DNA from: Celeribacter halophilus
Lineage (GTDB): Bacteria > Pseudomonadota > Alphaproteobacteria > Rhodobacterales > Rhodobacteraceae
DNA: 64,000 nucleotides
NCBI RefSeq assembly: GCF_900114135.1
Contig: NZ_FORY01000012.1
Span: forward strand, 35,403-99,402
Direction of reading: 5' to 3'
Shown: piece after piece, positions 17,200-26,309 of the stretch
Layout: each line of letters starts with the position of its first letter
Position numbering within the stretch: the first letter of the stretch is position 1
Program-made: the position numbers and the translations under genes
The notes under the pieces: generated by a model
The model's database searches: none
Seen by the model: the letters and a program-made list of their open reading frames with translations, nothing else
Told to the model about the DNA's origin: nothing

Positions 17200-17702
17200 G
17201 GCCCGAGGTCAAAACTATGCTCTGGCGCTGGCGCGAGGTTGTTGTGGCCTTGATCGTTGTGGCGCTGATGGCGCTTTGGGCATTTTCGTCCTATGGCATC
17301 ATGCGCTGGGTCGCGCTTGGTTTTACCGCGCTCGCCGTCATATTTGCCGTGGCCGCCATCCTGCGCGCGCGGTTCAATCGCGGTGGCGGGGGCTTCGGCG
17401 CTGTGGAAGTGGATGAGGGCGTTGTGAGCTTTTTCTCGCCCCTGACCGGCGGGCAGGTGGAAATCGAGGCCCTCACCTCCGTGCTTTTGATCCCGACTGG
17501 CAAAGGGCAGGCGCATTGGCAACTTGATGTGCCGGGGCAGGCGCCTTTGACGATTCCGGTGAACGCACATGGGGCGGAGGCCTTGTTTGATGTTTTTGTC
17601 TCGCTGGACGGTCTGGACACGGAGAAAATGCTGCGGCAAATCAAGCAAACACCGGATCACCCTGTTGTGATCTGGAGGAAACGCACAGCGGTTCTGCACT
17701 GA
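17196..17702 (+). CDS. Membrane protein of unknown function
   Basis: 168 residues. Two hydrophobic helices in the first 65 residues (VVVALIVVALMALWAF and WVALGFTALAVIFAVAAIL) are followed by a soluble C-terminal domain of about 100 residues that looks beta-rich. The ATG overlaps the rsmE stop (ATGA), which fixes the start and implies coupling to rsmE. I do not recognise the family; conserved roseobacter hypothetical proteins next to rsmE look like this. Confidence 0.75.
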   Translation: MRPEVKTMLWRWREVVVALIVVALMALWAFSSYGIMRWVALGFTALAVIFAVAAILRARFNRGGGGFGAVEVDEGVVSFFSPLTGGQVEIEALTSVLLIPTGKGQAHWQLDVPGQAPLTIPVNAHGAEALFDVFVSLDGLDTEKMLRQIKQTPDHPVVIWRKRTAVLH

Positions 17703-17785
17703 GCGCGGTTTGCCTGCATTGACTTCGCGGCGCGCTTGGCACAACTGTACGCGAACGTTTTACAATCTTTCGGAGCACCTCCCCC

Positions 17786-19156
17786 ATGTCCATTCCTCAA
17801 TCCGGCGGCGGGCCGATCGAAAGCTATGATGACCTTGTCGGCTACTTCGCGGAGGGCTGTAAGCCCAAGGATCAGTGGAAGATCGGCACGGAGCACGAGA
17901 AATTCGGCTATTGCGAAGCACAACAAAAGCCGCTTCCCTATCAGGGCGACTGTTCTATCAAGGCCATTCTAGAAGGACTGCAGGACCGATACGGCTGGAA
18001 TCCGGTTTTCGAGGGCGAGTATCTCATCGGGCTTGAGTTGAACGGCGCGAATATTTCGCTGGAACCGGGCGGGCAGTTGGAACTGTCCGGCGCGCCTTTG
18101 GACACGATCCATCAGACCTGCGACGAGGTGAACGAACATCTCAAGGAAGTGCGCACGGTTGCCGACGAGGTCGGTGCGCGGTTTATTGGCCTCGGCATGG
18201 CTCCCAACTGGACGCATGAGGACATGCCTCTGATGCCCAAGGGCCGCTATAAGCTGATGGATGCTTATATGGATAGGGTGGGCACGACCGGCACGCAGAT
18301 GATGCGCCGGACATGCACGGTTCAGGTGAACCTCGATTTCGCCTCCGAGGCAGACATGGTGCAGAAGTTCCGCACCGCTCTGGCTTTGCAACCGGTCGCC
18401 ACGGCTTTGTTCGCCAATTCGCCCTTCAAGGAGGGCAAGCTCAACGGCCATAAAAGCTGGCGCTCCTATATCTGGCGTCATCTCGACCCGTCGCGCACAG
18501 GCATGTTGCCCTTCGTGTTCGAAGACGGGATGGGGTTTGAACGCTACACGGAATATGCGCTCGATGTGCCGATGTATTTCGTCTACCGCGACGGCAAATA
18601 TATCGACGCGCTTGGCATGTCCTTCCGCGATTTCCTCAAAGGCGAACTGCCCGCACTACCGGGTGAAAAGCCGACGATGTCCGATTGGGCCGATCACCTC
18701 ACGACGCTGTTTCCGGAAGCGCGTATCAAGAAATACATGGAGATGCGCGGTGCCGATGGTGGACCTTGGCGTCGCCTTTGTGCACTGCCTGCGTTCTGGG
18801 TTGGCATGATGTATGACCAGACTGCGCTGGATGCGACCTCCGATCTGATCAAAGGCTGGACGCCGGAATTCCGCGAAGAGTTGCGCGTGGCCGCTTCGGT
18901 CGATGCGCTACAGGCCGAGGTGAACGGCGTCAAAATGCTCGATCTTGCCCGCGAATGTGTGTCGATTGCCGAAGCCGGCTTGAAAGCCCGCAGTTGTGCC
19001 GGTGCAGGCGGCATGATCCCCGATGAGACCCACTTCCTCAGCGCACTCAAGGATAGCCTCGAAACGGGACAGTCTCCGGCCGACGAGTTGATCGAACGGT
19101 TCGAAGGTGACTGGAACGGCGATGTGACCCGCGTGTTCGGCGAATACAGCTACTGA
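17786..19156 (+). CDS. gshA: Glutamate-cysteine ligase, plant/alphaproteobacterial type
   Basis: First step of glutathione synthesis, ligating glutamate and cysteine with ATP. The 456 residues match the GCS2-type enzyme of plants and alphaproteobacteria: WKIGTEHEKFGY (about residue 32), LEPGGQLELSGAP (about 92) and MRRTCTVQVNLDF (about 173). It starts 83 bases after the rsmE unit and probably has its own promoter. Normal length, no defects seen. Confidence 0.94.
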   Translation: MSIPQSGGGPIESYDDLVGYFAEGCKPKDQWKIGTEHEKFGYCEAQQKPLPYQGDCSIKAILEGLQDRYGWNPVFEGEYLIGLELNGANISLEPGGQLELSGAPLDTIHQTCDEVNEHLKEVRTVADEVGARFIGLGMAPNWTHEDMPLMPKGRYKLMDAYMDRVGTTGTQMMRRTCTVQVNLDFASEADMVQKFRTALALQPVATALFANSPFKEGKLNGHKSWRSYIWRHLDPSRTGMLPFVFEDGMGFERYTEYALDVPMYFVYRDGKYIDALGMSFRDFLKGELPALPGEKPTMSDWADHLTTLFPEARIKKYMEMRGADGGPWRRLCALPAFWVGMMYDQTALDATSDLIKGWTPEFREELRVAASVDALQAEVNGVKMLDLARECVSIAEAGLKARSCAGAGGMIPDETHFLSALKDSLETGQSPADELIERFEGDWNGDVTRVFGEYSY

Positions 19157-19188
19157 CTTTCGCAACCGGCTTTGATCGCGGCGGCTTT

Positions 19189-19773
19189 TTAGCCCTTTTG
19201 CCCGATCTTGGTCTCTGTGCCAGCCTTCAGACGCGCGATGTTTTCGCGGTGTTTGAAAAAGATCAGAGCGGTCAGTATGAGCACCAGCAGAGCGCCATGC
19301 AGGTGATAGAACGCGGCCGTGTAGATCGGCGCCAAAAGCGCGGCCACGAGCGCTGACAGGCTGGAGTAGCGTGTGACTACTGCGACCAAAAGCCATGTGC
19401 CGCAGGCCAATAGCCCGACAGGGAAAGACAGGGCCAGCAGCGTCCCCAAAAATGTTGCGACTCCCTTGCCGCCTTTGAAACGCAAGAACACCGGATAGAG
19501 ATGCCCGAGCATGGCGCACAGCCCTGCGATCCCTGCAGCCTGCTCGCCAACGAGATACCGCGCCAGAAGCACGGCAAGCGCCCCTTTGCCACTGTCCCCG
19601 AGAAGCGTCAGAAACGCCGCCAGCTTGTTGCCCGTGCGCAAAACATTCGTCGCGCCGATATTGCCCGACCCGATCTGGCGCAGATCACCGAGACCAAAGA
19701 GGCGCGACATGACAATCCCGAAGGGGATCGAGCCGAGGAGATAGGCAAGGAGGGCTGTGGCGATGAACGTCAT
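19189..19773 (-). CDS. plsY: Glycerol-3-phosphate acyltransferase
   Basis: Membrane acyltransferase that uses acyl-phosphate to make lysophosphatidic acid, 194 residues, five hydrophobic helices. The PlsY motifs are visible: GSIPFGIVMSRL (about residue 12), GSGNIGATNVLRTG (about 36) and FKGGKGVATFLG (about 98). It is 61 bases downstream of the dihydroorotase-like gene on the same strand and is probably the last gene of that unit. Confidence 0.94.
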   Translation of the reverse strand: MTFIATALLAYLLGSIPFGIVMSRLFGLGDLRQIGSGNIGATNVLRTGNKLAAFLTLLGDSGKGALAVLLARYLVGEQAAGIAGLCAMLGHLYPVFLRFKGGKGVATFLGTLLALSFPVGLLACGTWLLVAVVTRYSSLSALVAALLAPIYTAAFYHLHGALLVLILTALIFFKHRENIARLKAGTETKIGQKG

Positions 19774-19834
19774 AGGTCGGGTCCTCAGGCTTTCTGATGG
19801 TTCAAATACTCATTCCGGAGCGGGCAGGATGCGC

Positions 19835-21100
19835 TTACGCCTCGAAGACGCGCTGACCGTCAACCCATGTGCCTTTCACTATGCCCTGCATACGGGCGCC
19901 GTCGAAAGGTGTATTTTTGGATTTCGAGCGCAGGGTGAAGCGGTCGAGCACAAAGGGCGCATCGGCATCGAAAAGCACGAGGTCGGCTGGTGCGCCTTCG
20001 CTCAGGCGTCCGGTTTCGAGCCCCAGCCGTTTCGCGGGGTTCAGGGACATAGCTCGGAACAGCTCGGGCAAGGTGAGTTGTCCAGCGTGATACAGCCTTA
20101 GTGCTGCGGGCAGCAGGGTTTCGAGCGCCACGGCACCGGAGGCGGCTTCTTCGAACGGCAGGCGCTTGCTCTCTTCGTCCTGCGGCGTGTGCATGGATGA
20201 AATCACATCGACCAGTCCGGACGCGACAGCGCCCACCATGGCGAGGCGGTCTTCTTCCGAGCGCAGCGGCGGTTTCACTTTGAAAAAGGTCCGGTAATCG
20301 CCGACATCAAGTTCATTGAGCGTCAGGTGGTGGATCGAGACGCCCGCAGTTACGTCAAACCCGTTCTGTTTGGCGCGTTCCAGCGCGGGCAATGCGCGTG
20401 AGGTGGTGATCTGGTCAAAGTGATAGGAAGCACCGGTCATCTCGATCATCGCCAGATCACGATCCAACCCCATGCGTTCGGCCATTGGCGATACGGCAGG
20501 CAGGCCGCGCAGCGCGGCGAATTTGCCGGACGTGGCAGAGGCACCTTTCGACAGGCACGGGTCTTGCGGGTGCCCGATCACCAAGGCGCCGCAGGATTTC
20601 GCATAGGTCAATGCGCGTTGCAGCACTTTCGTGTCCGCGACCACATGATCGCAATCGGTGAAGGCCACCGCACCAGCATCGCGCATAAAGCCGATCTCGA
20701 CCATCTCGCGCCCTTCGCGCCCTTTGGTGAGCGCGGACATGTGTTTGACCTTGACGATGGCATCGCTGGCCGCGCGGCGCTGGACAAACTCCAGCACTTC
20801 CGGCGTGTCGATGGCATTGAGCGTGTCTGGCCGCGTCACGATGGTGGTCACGCCACCTGCCGCTGCCGCACGTCCGGCGGAGGCAAAGCTTTCCTTGTGC
20901 CGTTCGCCGGGTTCGGAGACTTTGACCCCCAGATCGACAATCCCCGGAGCGAGGCACTTACCTGCGCAATCCACATGCGCGCCCTCCGGCGGGGTTCCTG
21001 TTCCGGTCTCCGCAATGACATTGCCGTCCAGTCGTAGCCAGCCCAGTGTGTCCGTTTGGGCCTCGGGGTCGATCAGTCGGGCATTGGTGAAAATGGTCAT
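19835..21100 (-). CDS. pyrX: Dihydroorotase homologue lacking catalytic residues (PyrX/PyrC' type)
   Basis: 421 residues of clear class I dihydroorotase fold, but the metal site is gone. The D-H-x-H-x-R-E-P-G motif reads DLGVKVSEPG, so both histidines and the arginine (positions 58, 60, 62) are replaced. The usual MPNT is RPDTLN, and the catalytic TDHAPH loop is SMHTPQ. The core GGVTTIV, GVSIHHLTLNE and KPPLR segments remain, so the fold is kept. Inactive homologues of this kind stabilise aspartate carbamoyltransferase in Pseudomonas. It overlaps the gene before it by four bases in a run led by pyrB, which supports the same role here. A true pyrC must lie elsewhere. Confidence 0.85.
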   Translation of the reverse strand: MTIFTNARLIDPEAQTDTLGWLRLDGNVIAETGTGTPPEGAHVDCAGKCLAPGIVDLGVKVSEPGERHKESFASAGRAAAAGGVTTIVTRPDTLNAIDTPEVLEFVQRRAASDAIVKVKHMSALTKGREGREMVEIGFMRDAGAVAFTDCDHVVADTKVLQRALTYAKSCGALVIGHPQDPCLSKGASATSGKFAALRGLPAVSPMAERMGLDRDLAMIEMTGASYHFDQITTSRALPALERAKQNGFDVTAGVSIHHLTLNELDVGDYRTFFKVKPPLRSEEDRLAMVGAVASGLVDVISSMHTPQDEESKRLPFEEAASGAVALETLLPAALRLYHAGQLTLPELFRAMSLNPAKRLGLETGRLSEGAPADLVLFDADAPFVLDRFTLRSKSKNTPFDGARMQGIVKGTWVDGQRVFEA

Positions 21101-21612
21101 ACTGAGCCTTTCTGAATGTCGCGTATCAGCCCGTAAACGGTGCGGGCGTCGGGGAGTTGCGCAAAAGCGGGGGCGCTGTCGAACTGTCTGCCAATGATTG
21201 GCTCCGCGCGTCCCTGAAAACGTATGGTTCCGGGGTTTTTCCCATCAAATTCGACGCCAAGAGAGGGGCACAGATCAAGCGCCAAAAGGGTCTTGCCAGA
21301 AAACGGCAGGTCATTGGCAAAGAACGCCCGTCGTGAACTGAGCGAATACCATGTGCGTCGGGCGATGAACGGACCGATCAGCAAAGGTGCGGCGGTGATC
21401 ACAAGCCCTGTGCAGAACTGGAACAGGCCGAAGAGCCAGTAGCCGCCTGACAGATAGGTTTTCACCATCCACAACAGGGCAAACACTGCAAAGGTTACAC
21501 CGAAAAAGGCAAAGGGAATGGCGGGACCGCGCCACTGAATGCTCTGATCCGGCTGCCCTTGCCACAGCACCCGCTCACCGGGGTGCAGGATGTCCGCCCA
21601 GCCCTCTGTCAT
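21097..21612 (-). CDS. Membrane protein, bacterial PH-like domain
   Basis: 171 residues. A short soluble N terminus (LHPGERVLWQGQPD, a motif common in front of membrane bacterial PH-like proteins) precedes two hydrophobic helices (about residues 33-50 and 58-82). A soluble C-terminal domain of about 85 residues follows with YSLSSRRAFF, as in such proteins. Its start overlaps the gene upstream and its end overlaps the dihydroorotase-like gene, each by four bases. Function unknown; position suggests a link with the PyrB/PyrX complex or simply coupled expression. Confidence 0.7.
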   Translation of the reverse strand: MTEGWADILHPGERVLWQGQPDQSIQWRGPAIPFAFFGVTFAVFALLWMVKTYLSGGYWLFGLFQFCTGLVITAAPLLIGPFIARRTWYSLSSRRAFFANDLPFSGKTLLALDLCPSLGVEFDGKNPGTIRFQGRAEPIIGRQFDSAPAFAQLPDARTVYGLIRDIQKGSV

Positions 21613-22130
21613 CCGCCGATCCAGACAAAGGCCGCGACGAAAAAGGCCAGAAAAATCAGGACAACCGTGGCGACCATGCCTGACATCCGGGCGGGCGACT
21701 TCGGAGGTTTGCCTTGAGGCAATTGCCCCTTGGCGCTTTCGCTGTCGATGCCGATGACGGGGGGAATGTCATGCGATGTGCCGAAGCGGGCGATCAGTTG
21801 AAACGGTGGCTCCGGCGAAAACCGCGTGTCTTCGTCATTCAGGGCTTTGGCATGGATCAGAAGAACGGGACCTGTCAGGGCGTCAAGCCGAGGGGCCGCG
21901 TCCCCGATGTTGAAACCGCCAGCTTCGGAAAGATACCGCGCAAAGCCGTAGTCGCGCATCGTTGCCATATCGAACCGTTCCACATGGGCCATGTCCGGCG
22001 TGGCCCAAAGCCCCAAAGCCTCTGCAATCGCTTCGGGCGTGAGGGCTTCGAGCTCGTCGAGCGTGCCGTCGAAAGACAGCACCCAGACCAGTTTCCGGCC
22101 CATATGCGGAATATCGAGCGGGTCGCTCAC
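21609..22130 (-). CDS. Tail-anchored protein of unknown function in pyrB run
   Basis: 173 residues. It is read from a GTG at 22130 that overlaps the pyrB stop by four bases (GTGA). The frame is open further upstream, but only as a shadow of pyrB. The body is soluble ([18 protein letters not shown] near the start) and the last 22 residues form a single hydrophobic helix ([20 protein letters not shown]), so a tail-anchored membrane protein is predicted. It overlaps the PH-like gene downstream by four bases. I do not recognise the family. Confidence 0.72.
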   Translation of the reverse strand: MSDPLDIPHMGRKLVWVLSFDGTLDELEALTPEAIAEALGLWATPDMAHVERFDMATMRDYGFARYLSEAGGFNIGDAAPRLDALTGPVLLIHAKALNDEDTRFSPEPPFQLIARFGTSHDIPPVIGIDSESAKGQLPQGKPPKSPARMSGMVATVVLIFLAFFVAAFVWIGG

Positions 22131-23086
22131 ACCATCACCCCTGCGTCCGCTTCGCGCGCGGATTTGAGATTGCGCGCCAGCAGATCCATAGCCGCCATGC
22201 GCACGGCAACGCCCATTTCCACCTGTTCCTGAATGACAGACCGGTTGATGTCGTCGGCAATGGTGCCGTCGATCTCGACGCCCCGGTTCATCGGGCCGGG
22301 GTGCATCACAATGGCATCTGGTTTGGCATGGGCCAGCTTGTCGGCATCCAGCCCGTAACGGTAGAAATATTCGCGCTCTGACGGGATGAACCCGCCATCC
22401 ATGCGCTCTTTCTGAAGCCGCAGCATCATCACCACATCGACGTCCTTGAGGCCCTCGGCCATGTCGTCGTAGATCTCGCAGCCGAATTCTTTGAATTGCT
22501 GCGGCACAAGCGTGGGCGGGCCGACAAGGCGCACGCGGTTTTCCATCTTGCCCAAAAGCATGAGATTCGAACGCGCTACGCGGCTGTGGGCGATATCGCC
22601 ACAAATCGCGATGTTGAGGCGGTGCAACCGTCCCTTCGCTCGCCGGATCGTCAAAGCGTCCAGCAAAGCCTGCGTCGGATGTTCGTGCTTGCCGTCGCCC
22701 GCGTTCAGCACGGCGCAGTTGACCTTTTGTGCCAACAGATCGACCGCCCCTGAATGCGGGTGGCGCACGACGAGCAGATCGGGGTGCATGGCGTTGAGCG
22801 TCAGGGCCGTATCAATCAGCGTTTCGCCCTTTTTGATCGAGCTGGCCTGCATCGCCATGTTCATCACATCCGCACCGAGGCGCTTGCCCGCCAGTTCGAA
22901 AGAGGATTGAGTGCGCGTCGAATTTTCGAAGAACATGTTGATCTGGGTCAGACCCTTGAGCGCGTCCGAATGTTTGTTGGCCTGACGGTTCAGGTCGACG
23001 TAGCGTTCAGCCACATCCAGAACGGTGGTGATCTCATCGGGATGAAGCGGCTCGATCCCCAGAAGGTGTTTTTGCCGAAATGCCAT
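22127..23086 (-). CDS. pyrB: Aspartate carbamoyltransferase catalytic subunit
   Basis: Committed step of pyrimidine synthesis, joining carbamoyl phosphate and aspartate. The 319 residues include the carbamoyl-phosphate loop [12 protein letters not shown] (about residue 51, normally STRTRxSFE), [13 protein letters not shown] (about 217) and [13 protein letters not shown] (about 258). No regulatory pyrI is nearby. The genes that follow, each overlapping by four bases, encode two membrane proteins and an inactive dihydroorotase, so a PyrB/PyrX-type complex is inferred. Confidence 0.94.
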   Translation of the reverse strand: MAFRQKHLLGIEPLHPDEITTVLDVAERYVDLNRQANKHSDALKGLTQINMFFENSTRTQSSFELAGKRLGADVMNMAMQASSIKKGETLIDTALTLNAMHPDLLVVRHPHSGAVDLLAQKVNCAVLNAGDGKHEHPTQALLDALTIRRAKGRLHRLNIAICGDIAHSRVARSNLMLLGKMENRVRLVGPPTLVPQQFKEFGCEIYDDMAEGLKDVDVVMMLRLQKERMDGGFIPSEREYFYRYGLDADKLAHAKPDAIVMHPGPMNRGVEIDGTIADDINRSVIQEQVEMGVAVRMAAMDLLARNLKSAREADAGVMV

Positions 23087-23205
23087 GAGAGATGCCCCCT
23101 GTGCTCTTTCCCATGCTTATAGAAAAGCACGGGCAGGCGGGCAATGCGCCTTTATACTCTTTTACGAGATTTACCTCTGCGGTCCGGCCCTGTAGCTTCG
23201 CGCCT

Positions 23206-23982
23206 ATGGAGACTCAGATCGATTATTGGCAGGCACATGCTCTTTTGGAGTGGCAGATCGAACTCGGCGCAGCCGAGGCGATCTCCGAGTCGCCGGTCAA
23301 TCGCTATGAAATTCCGGAAAAAGCGCCCAAACCCGCCGCGCAAAAGGCGCCGAGCGTCACTCATCAGCCCGAGAAAGAGAATGATGCGAGCGAGGTCGCG
23401 CTGAAACTGGCGCAGTCCGCAGGCTCTCTGGAGGCGCTGCACGAGGCTATGGCGAGATTCGATCTTTGTGATCTGAAACGTGGTGCGCGCAATCTGGTGT
23501 TCTCTGACGGCAATCCGAAAGCCCGCGTGATGATCATCGGCGAGGCACCGGGGCGCGAGGAAGATATTCAGGGCAAGCCGTTCGTCGGGCGCTCGGGGCA
23601 GCTTCTGGACAGGGTGTTCGCGGCCATCGGCTTGGACCGCTCCTCACCAGACGCGCAGACGGCGCTTTACATCACCAACCCGATTCCGTGGCGGCCACCG
23701 GAGAATCGCGACCCGTCTCCGGCAGAGATCGCCATGCTCAAACCGTTTCTCATGCGCCATATCGAACTGGCCGATCCTGATGTGATTGTTCTCATGGGCA
23801 ACTGGGCCTGCACCGCGCTGCTCGGGCGGGCGGGGATCACGCGGCTTCGGGGCAAATGGCAAACCGTGATGGGCAAGCCCGCGATGCCGATGATCCATCC
23901 CCAGTATCTCTTGCGCACGCCGATTGCCAAACGCGAGGCTTGGGCCGATCTTCTCGAAATTCAGGCGAAATTGAAATCCTAA
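23206..23982 (+). CDS. Uracil-DNA glycosylase, family 4-like
   Basis: Base-excision repair enzyme that removes uracil from DNA, 258 residues. Catalytic motif A GEAPGREED (residues 112-120), PFVGRSGQLLD, TNPIPWRPPENRDP and the C-terminal HPQYLL (about 231) place it with family 4/5 enzymes. Only two cysteines (88 and 202) are present, so the four-cysteine iron-sulfur site of classical family 4 enzymes cannot form. The N-terminal 75 residues are variable and polar. I start at METQIDYW because the open frame further left lies in the pyrB promoter region. moaB follows after 13 bases. Confidence 0.85.
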   Translation: METQIDYWQAHALLEWQIELGAAEAISESPVNRYEIPEKAPKPAAQKAPSVTHQPEKENDASEVALKLAQSAGSLEALHEAMARFDLCDLKRGARNLVFSDGNPKARVMIIGEAPGREEDIQGKPFVGRSGQLLDRVFAAIGLDRSSPDAQTALYITNPIPWRPPENRDPSPAEIAMLKPFLMRHIELADPDVIVLMGNWACTALLGRAGITRLRGKWQTVMGKPAMPMIHPQYLLRTPIAKREAWADLLEIQAKLKS

Positions 23983-23995
23983 CTCAGGGGCCGCT

Positions 23996-24538
23996 ATGAG
24001 CCATATCGACGAAACCCTCGACTTTATCCCTGTTCGCATCGCGGTTCTGACCGTTTCTGACACGCGCAGCTTTGAGGAGGATCGCTCCGGCGCCACTTTG
24101 GTTAAAATGATCGAAGAGGCGGGGCATGTGGTGGCGGATCGCAAGATTGTCACCGACGACCGCCCGCTGATCCGTGACCAGCTCAAGGACTGGATCGCGG
24201 ACGAAAATGTGGATGTGGTGATCTCCACCGGCGGCACCGGACTGACGGGGCGGGATGTGACGGTCGAGGCGCATCGCGATGTCTATGAGAAAGAGATCGA
24301 CGCTTTCGGCACGGTTTTCACCATCGTCTCCATGCAAAAGATCGGCACCTCCGCCGTTCAGTCGCGTGCGACTGGCGGTGTGGCGGGCGGAACCTATCTG
24401 TTCGCGCTGCCCGGTTCGACCGGCGCGTGCAAGGATGCGTGGAACGAGATTCTCAAGCTTCAGCTCGACTACCGCCACAAGCCCTGTAATTTCGTCCAGA
24501 TTCTTCCGCGGCTCGACGAACACAAACGCCGGAAGTGA
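23996..24538 (+). CDS. moaB: Molybdenum cofactor biosynthesis protein B
   Basis: MoaB/Mog-family protein, 180 residues, thought to adenylate molybdopterin before metal insertion. Seen are AVLTVSDTRSFEEDRSG (about residue 15), ISTGGTGLTGRDVT (about 76) and the C-terminal FALPGSTGACKDAW (about 137). It is separated from the moaD-moaE genes at 11903-12593 but belongs to the same pathway. The 3' end is convergent with the next gene over a short hairpin (24529-24558). Confidence 0.93.
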   Translation: MSHIDETLDFIPVRIAVLTVSDTRSFEEDRSGATLVKMIEEAGHVVADRKIVTDDRPLIRDQLKDWIADENVDVVISTGGTGLTGRDVTVEAHRDVYEKEIDAFGTVFTIVSMQKIGTSAVQSRATGGVAGGTYLFALPGSTGACKDAWNEILKLQLDYRHKPCNFVQILPRLDEHKRRK

Positions 24539-24547
24539 CCGGACGTT

Positions 24548-25342
24548 TCAGCTTCCGGTGCATCCGCGCGCTTCATAGGCCTGACCGCCACCGATGACGG
24601 AGATGGTCAGGGCCGAGCGGTCGATGAAAAACGGTTGCGCATTGGCGGGCACCAGATCGCTTTGCACCTCAACCGTGTCGCCGTTGCGTGTCATCTGTGA
24701 TTCGGAAATCCAGATGGAGTGGTCAGGATGTTCGATTATGGCGACCACCTCGCCGGACATCTTCGGAATTTTGAGGGTCGCGGTCAGGCGCATTCCGTCG
24801 GAAATCGGCGTGGCGTCACAGATGGCATGTGTGATCTCGGTCGGGCGGTCTGCCAAAGAAATTTTGATCTGGTCGCTGAATGCACCCGTGCCATCGGAAG
24901 AGAGTGCCGCATTCAACTGCGCCTGAATCGGCACGCAGATATCGTTGCACACACCAAGGTCCATCGTTCCCTCAAGCCGGATTTCGCCCTGTGCATCGGG
25001 GATCAGCTCGACCGGCAGGATCAATTCGTCCTCATAGCCGAGATACCACATGCCATTGTCGGTGAAGAGTTCCGGCACGGGCCAGTGCAATTCTATATGG
25101 GACAGGTTTTTTGACGCCGAGAGGTCGAATGTGGGCGGGATGCCGCTTTCTCCGGGGCTGCGCCAATAGGTATGCCAACCGTCGGCGAGGCGTATGCGGA
25201 TGGCGGCCATGCGGTGGCCGTTGTCCATCTGCCAGCCGGGCAGAATGTCGACCCGGGCCATGTCGGATGCCTCTTGTGCATAGACAGGAGCAGAGAGGCC
25301 GAGGGTGAGCGCGGTCATAAGTGGGGCAAAGATGCGTGTCAT
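24548..25342 (-). CDS. Secreted DsbD N-terminal-domain protein
   Basis: 264 residues with a signal peptide (cleavage after APVYA, about residue 22). The body matches the periplasmic DsbD N-terminal domain: HWPVPELFTDNGMWYLGYEDE in mid-protein and the redox motif CNDIC at about residue 141, normally CxxxC. The transmembrane and thioredoxin parts of full DsbD are absent, so it must work with a separate membrane reductase. Roseobacters often encode this short form. Likely role: thiol-disulfide exchange in the periplasm. Confidence 0.8.
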   Translation of the reverse strand: MTRIFAPLMTALTLGLSAPVYAQEASDMARVDILPGWQMDNGHRMAAIRIRLADGWHTYWRSPGESGIPPTFDLSASKNLSHIELHWPVPELFTDNGMWYLGYEDELILPVELIPDAQGEIRLEGTMDLGVCNDICVPIQAQLNAALSSDGTGAFSDQIKISLADRPTEITHAICDATPISDGMRLTATLKIPKMSGEVVAIIEHPDHSIWISESQMTRNGDTVEVQSDLVPANAQPFFIDRSALTISVIGGGQAYEARGCTGS

Positions 25343-25416
25343 GGGCCCGATATAGGCACAGACCCTTTCAAGACAAACTCACATTTGGACGATCTGGCCG
25401 TGAAGACCCTGTCCTG

Positions 25417-25471
25417 TTGCGCTTGAGGCGCAATTTCGGCCCGTTTATCGCAAGAAAGTGAGCAAACGGGC
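25417..25471. other. Tandem hairpins in the gap before yqgE
   Basis: The 284-base gap 25343-25626 holds no convincing gene. It contains two adjacent inverted repeats: TTGCGC/GCGCAA (25417-25422 and 25428-25433, followed by TTT) and GCCCGTTT/AAACGGGC (25439-25446 and 25464-25471). The first looks like a weak terminator on the plus strand. No gene upstream on that strand obviously needs one. Confidence 0.4.
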
Positions 25472-25626
25472 ATATGAAAAACGTGATGGACTCAACTTTC
25501 GGAAAAGGGACCCTACATCTGTTTCATGGGCCGGTGTGGCGGTTTTCGGTCAGCTTGTTCCAGCTTTCATGAAAAACGCGGGCGCGAAGCCTTGCACCTT
25601 GGGTCACATTGCGATGTGTTGGGAAT

Positions 25627-26196
25627 ATGGAACCACAATCTTCTGATCTGACAGGGAAGCTTTTGATCGCGATGCCGGGCATCGGAGATCCGCGTTTTGA
25701 AAATGCGGTCGTCTTTATGTGTGCCCATTCGCCGGAAGGTGCGATGGGCTTGATGATCAACAAACGCTCCGAAGAGATCGCCGTCGCAGATGTGCTGGAT
25801 CAGCTGGAGATTCGTCCCAGCCCCGATATGCGCCCTCTGCCCGTCCACTTTGGCGGGCCGGTCGAAATCGGGCGCGGGTTTGTCCTGCACAGCACGGATT
25901 ATGACGCGGATCATGCCTCTATGGAGGTCGGGGACGCCTATGCCATGACCGCCTCGCGCGACATTTTGCGGGATATGGCGCTTGGTTCCGGACCCTCCGA
26001 GCGGATTTTGTGCCTTGGCTATGCCGGGTGGGGGCCGGGGCAACTCGAAGGCGAGATTGCCCAGAACGGCTGGCTCAGCTGTGATGCGGCCCCCGAGATT
26101 GTCTTCGAGACACCCGATGCGCAGAAATGGGAAGCCGCACTTCTGTCTCTGGGAGTGAGCCCCGCGCTTTTATCCGGAGATGCCGGTCGCGCCTGA
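25627..26196 (+). CDS. yqgE: YqgE/AlgH family protein
   Basis: DUF179 protein, 189 residues, of unknown biochemical function. Family motifs are GKLLIAMPGIGDPRFENAV (about residues 9-27), GAMGLMINK and the C-terminal GYAGWGPGQLEGEI (about 130). The start MEPQSSDL is taken; the frame is open six codons further. It stands alone between convergent and unidirectional neighbours. Confidence 0.9.
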   Translation: MEPQSSDLTGKLLIAMPGIGDPRFENAVVFMCAHSPEGAMGLMINKRSEEIAVADVLDQLEIRPSPDMRPLPVHFGGPVEIGRGFVLHSTDYDADHASMEVGDAYAMTASRDILRDMALGSGPSERILCLGYAGWGPGQLEGEIAQNGWLSCDAAPEIVFETPDAQKWEAALLSLGVSPALLSGDAGRA

Positions 26197-26309
26197 TCCG
26201 GTCTGTGACGCAGCGTTCAGGTTGGGGGATGAACGGGGCTTCGTTACTCTTGGGTGAAACTGCGGTGAGGCCCGTCATGGCACAGTGACCCGCTCAGGAG
26301 GAGATCCCT

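Noticed and set aside
22131..22604. N-terminal extension of the tail-anchored protein
   Set aside because: Lies wholly inside pyrB in another frame; the GTG at 22130 overlapping the pyrB stop is the natural start.
25458..25646. 62-codon open frame ahead of yqgE
   Set aside because: No ribosome binding site or recognisable sequence; overlaps the yqgE start and the tandem hairpins.
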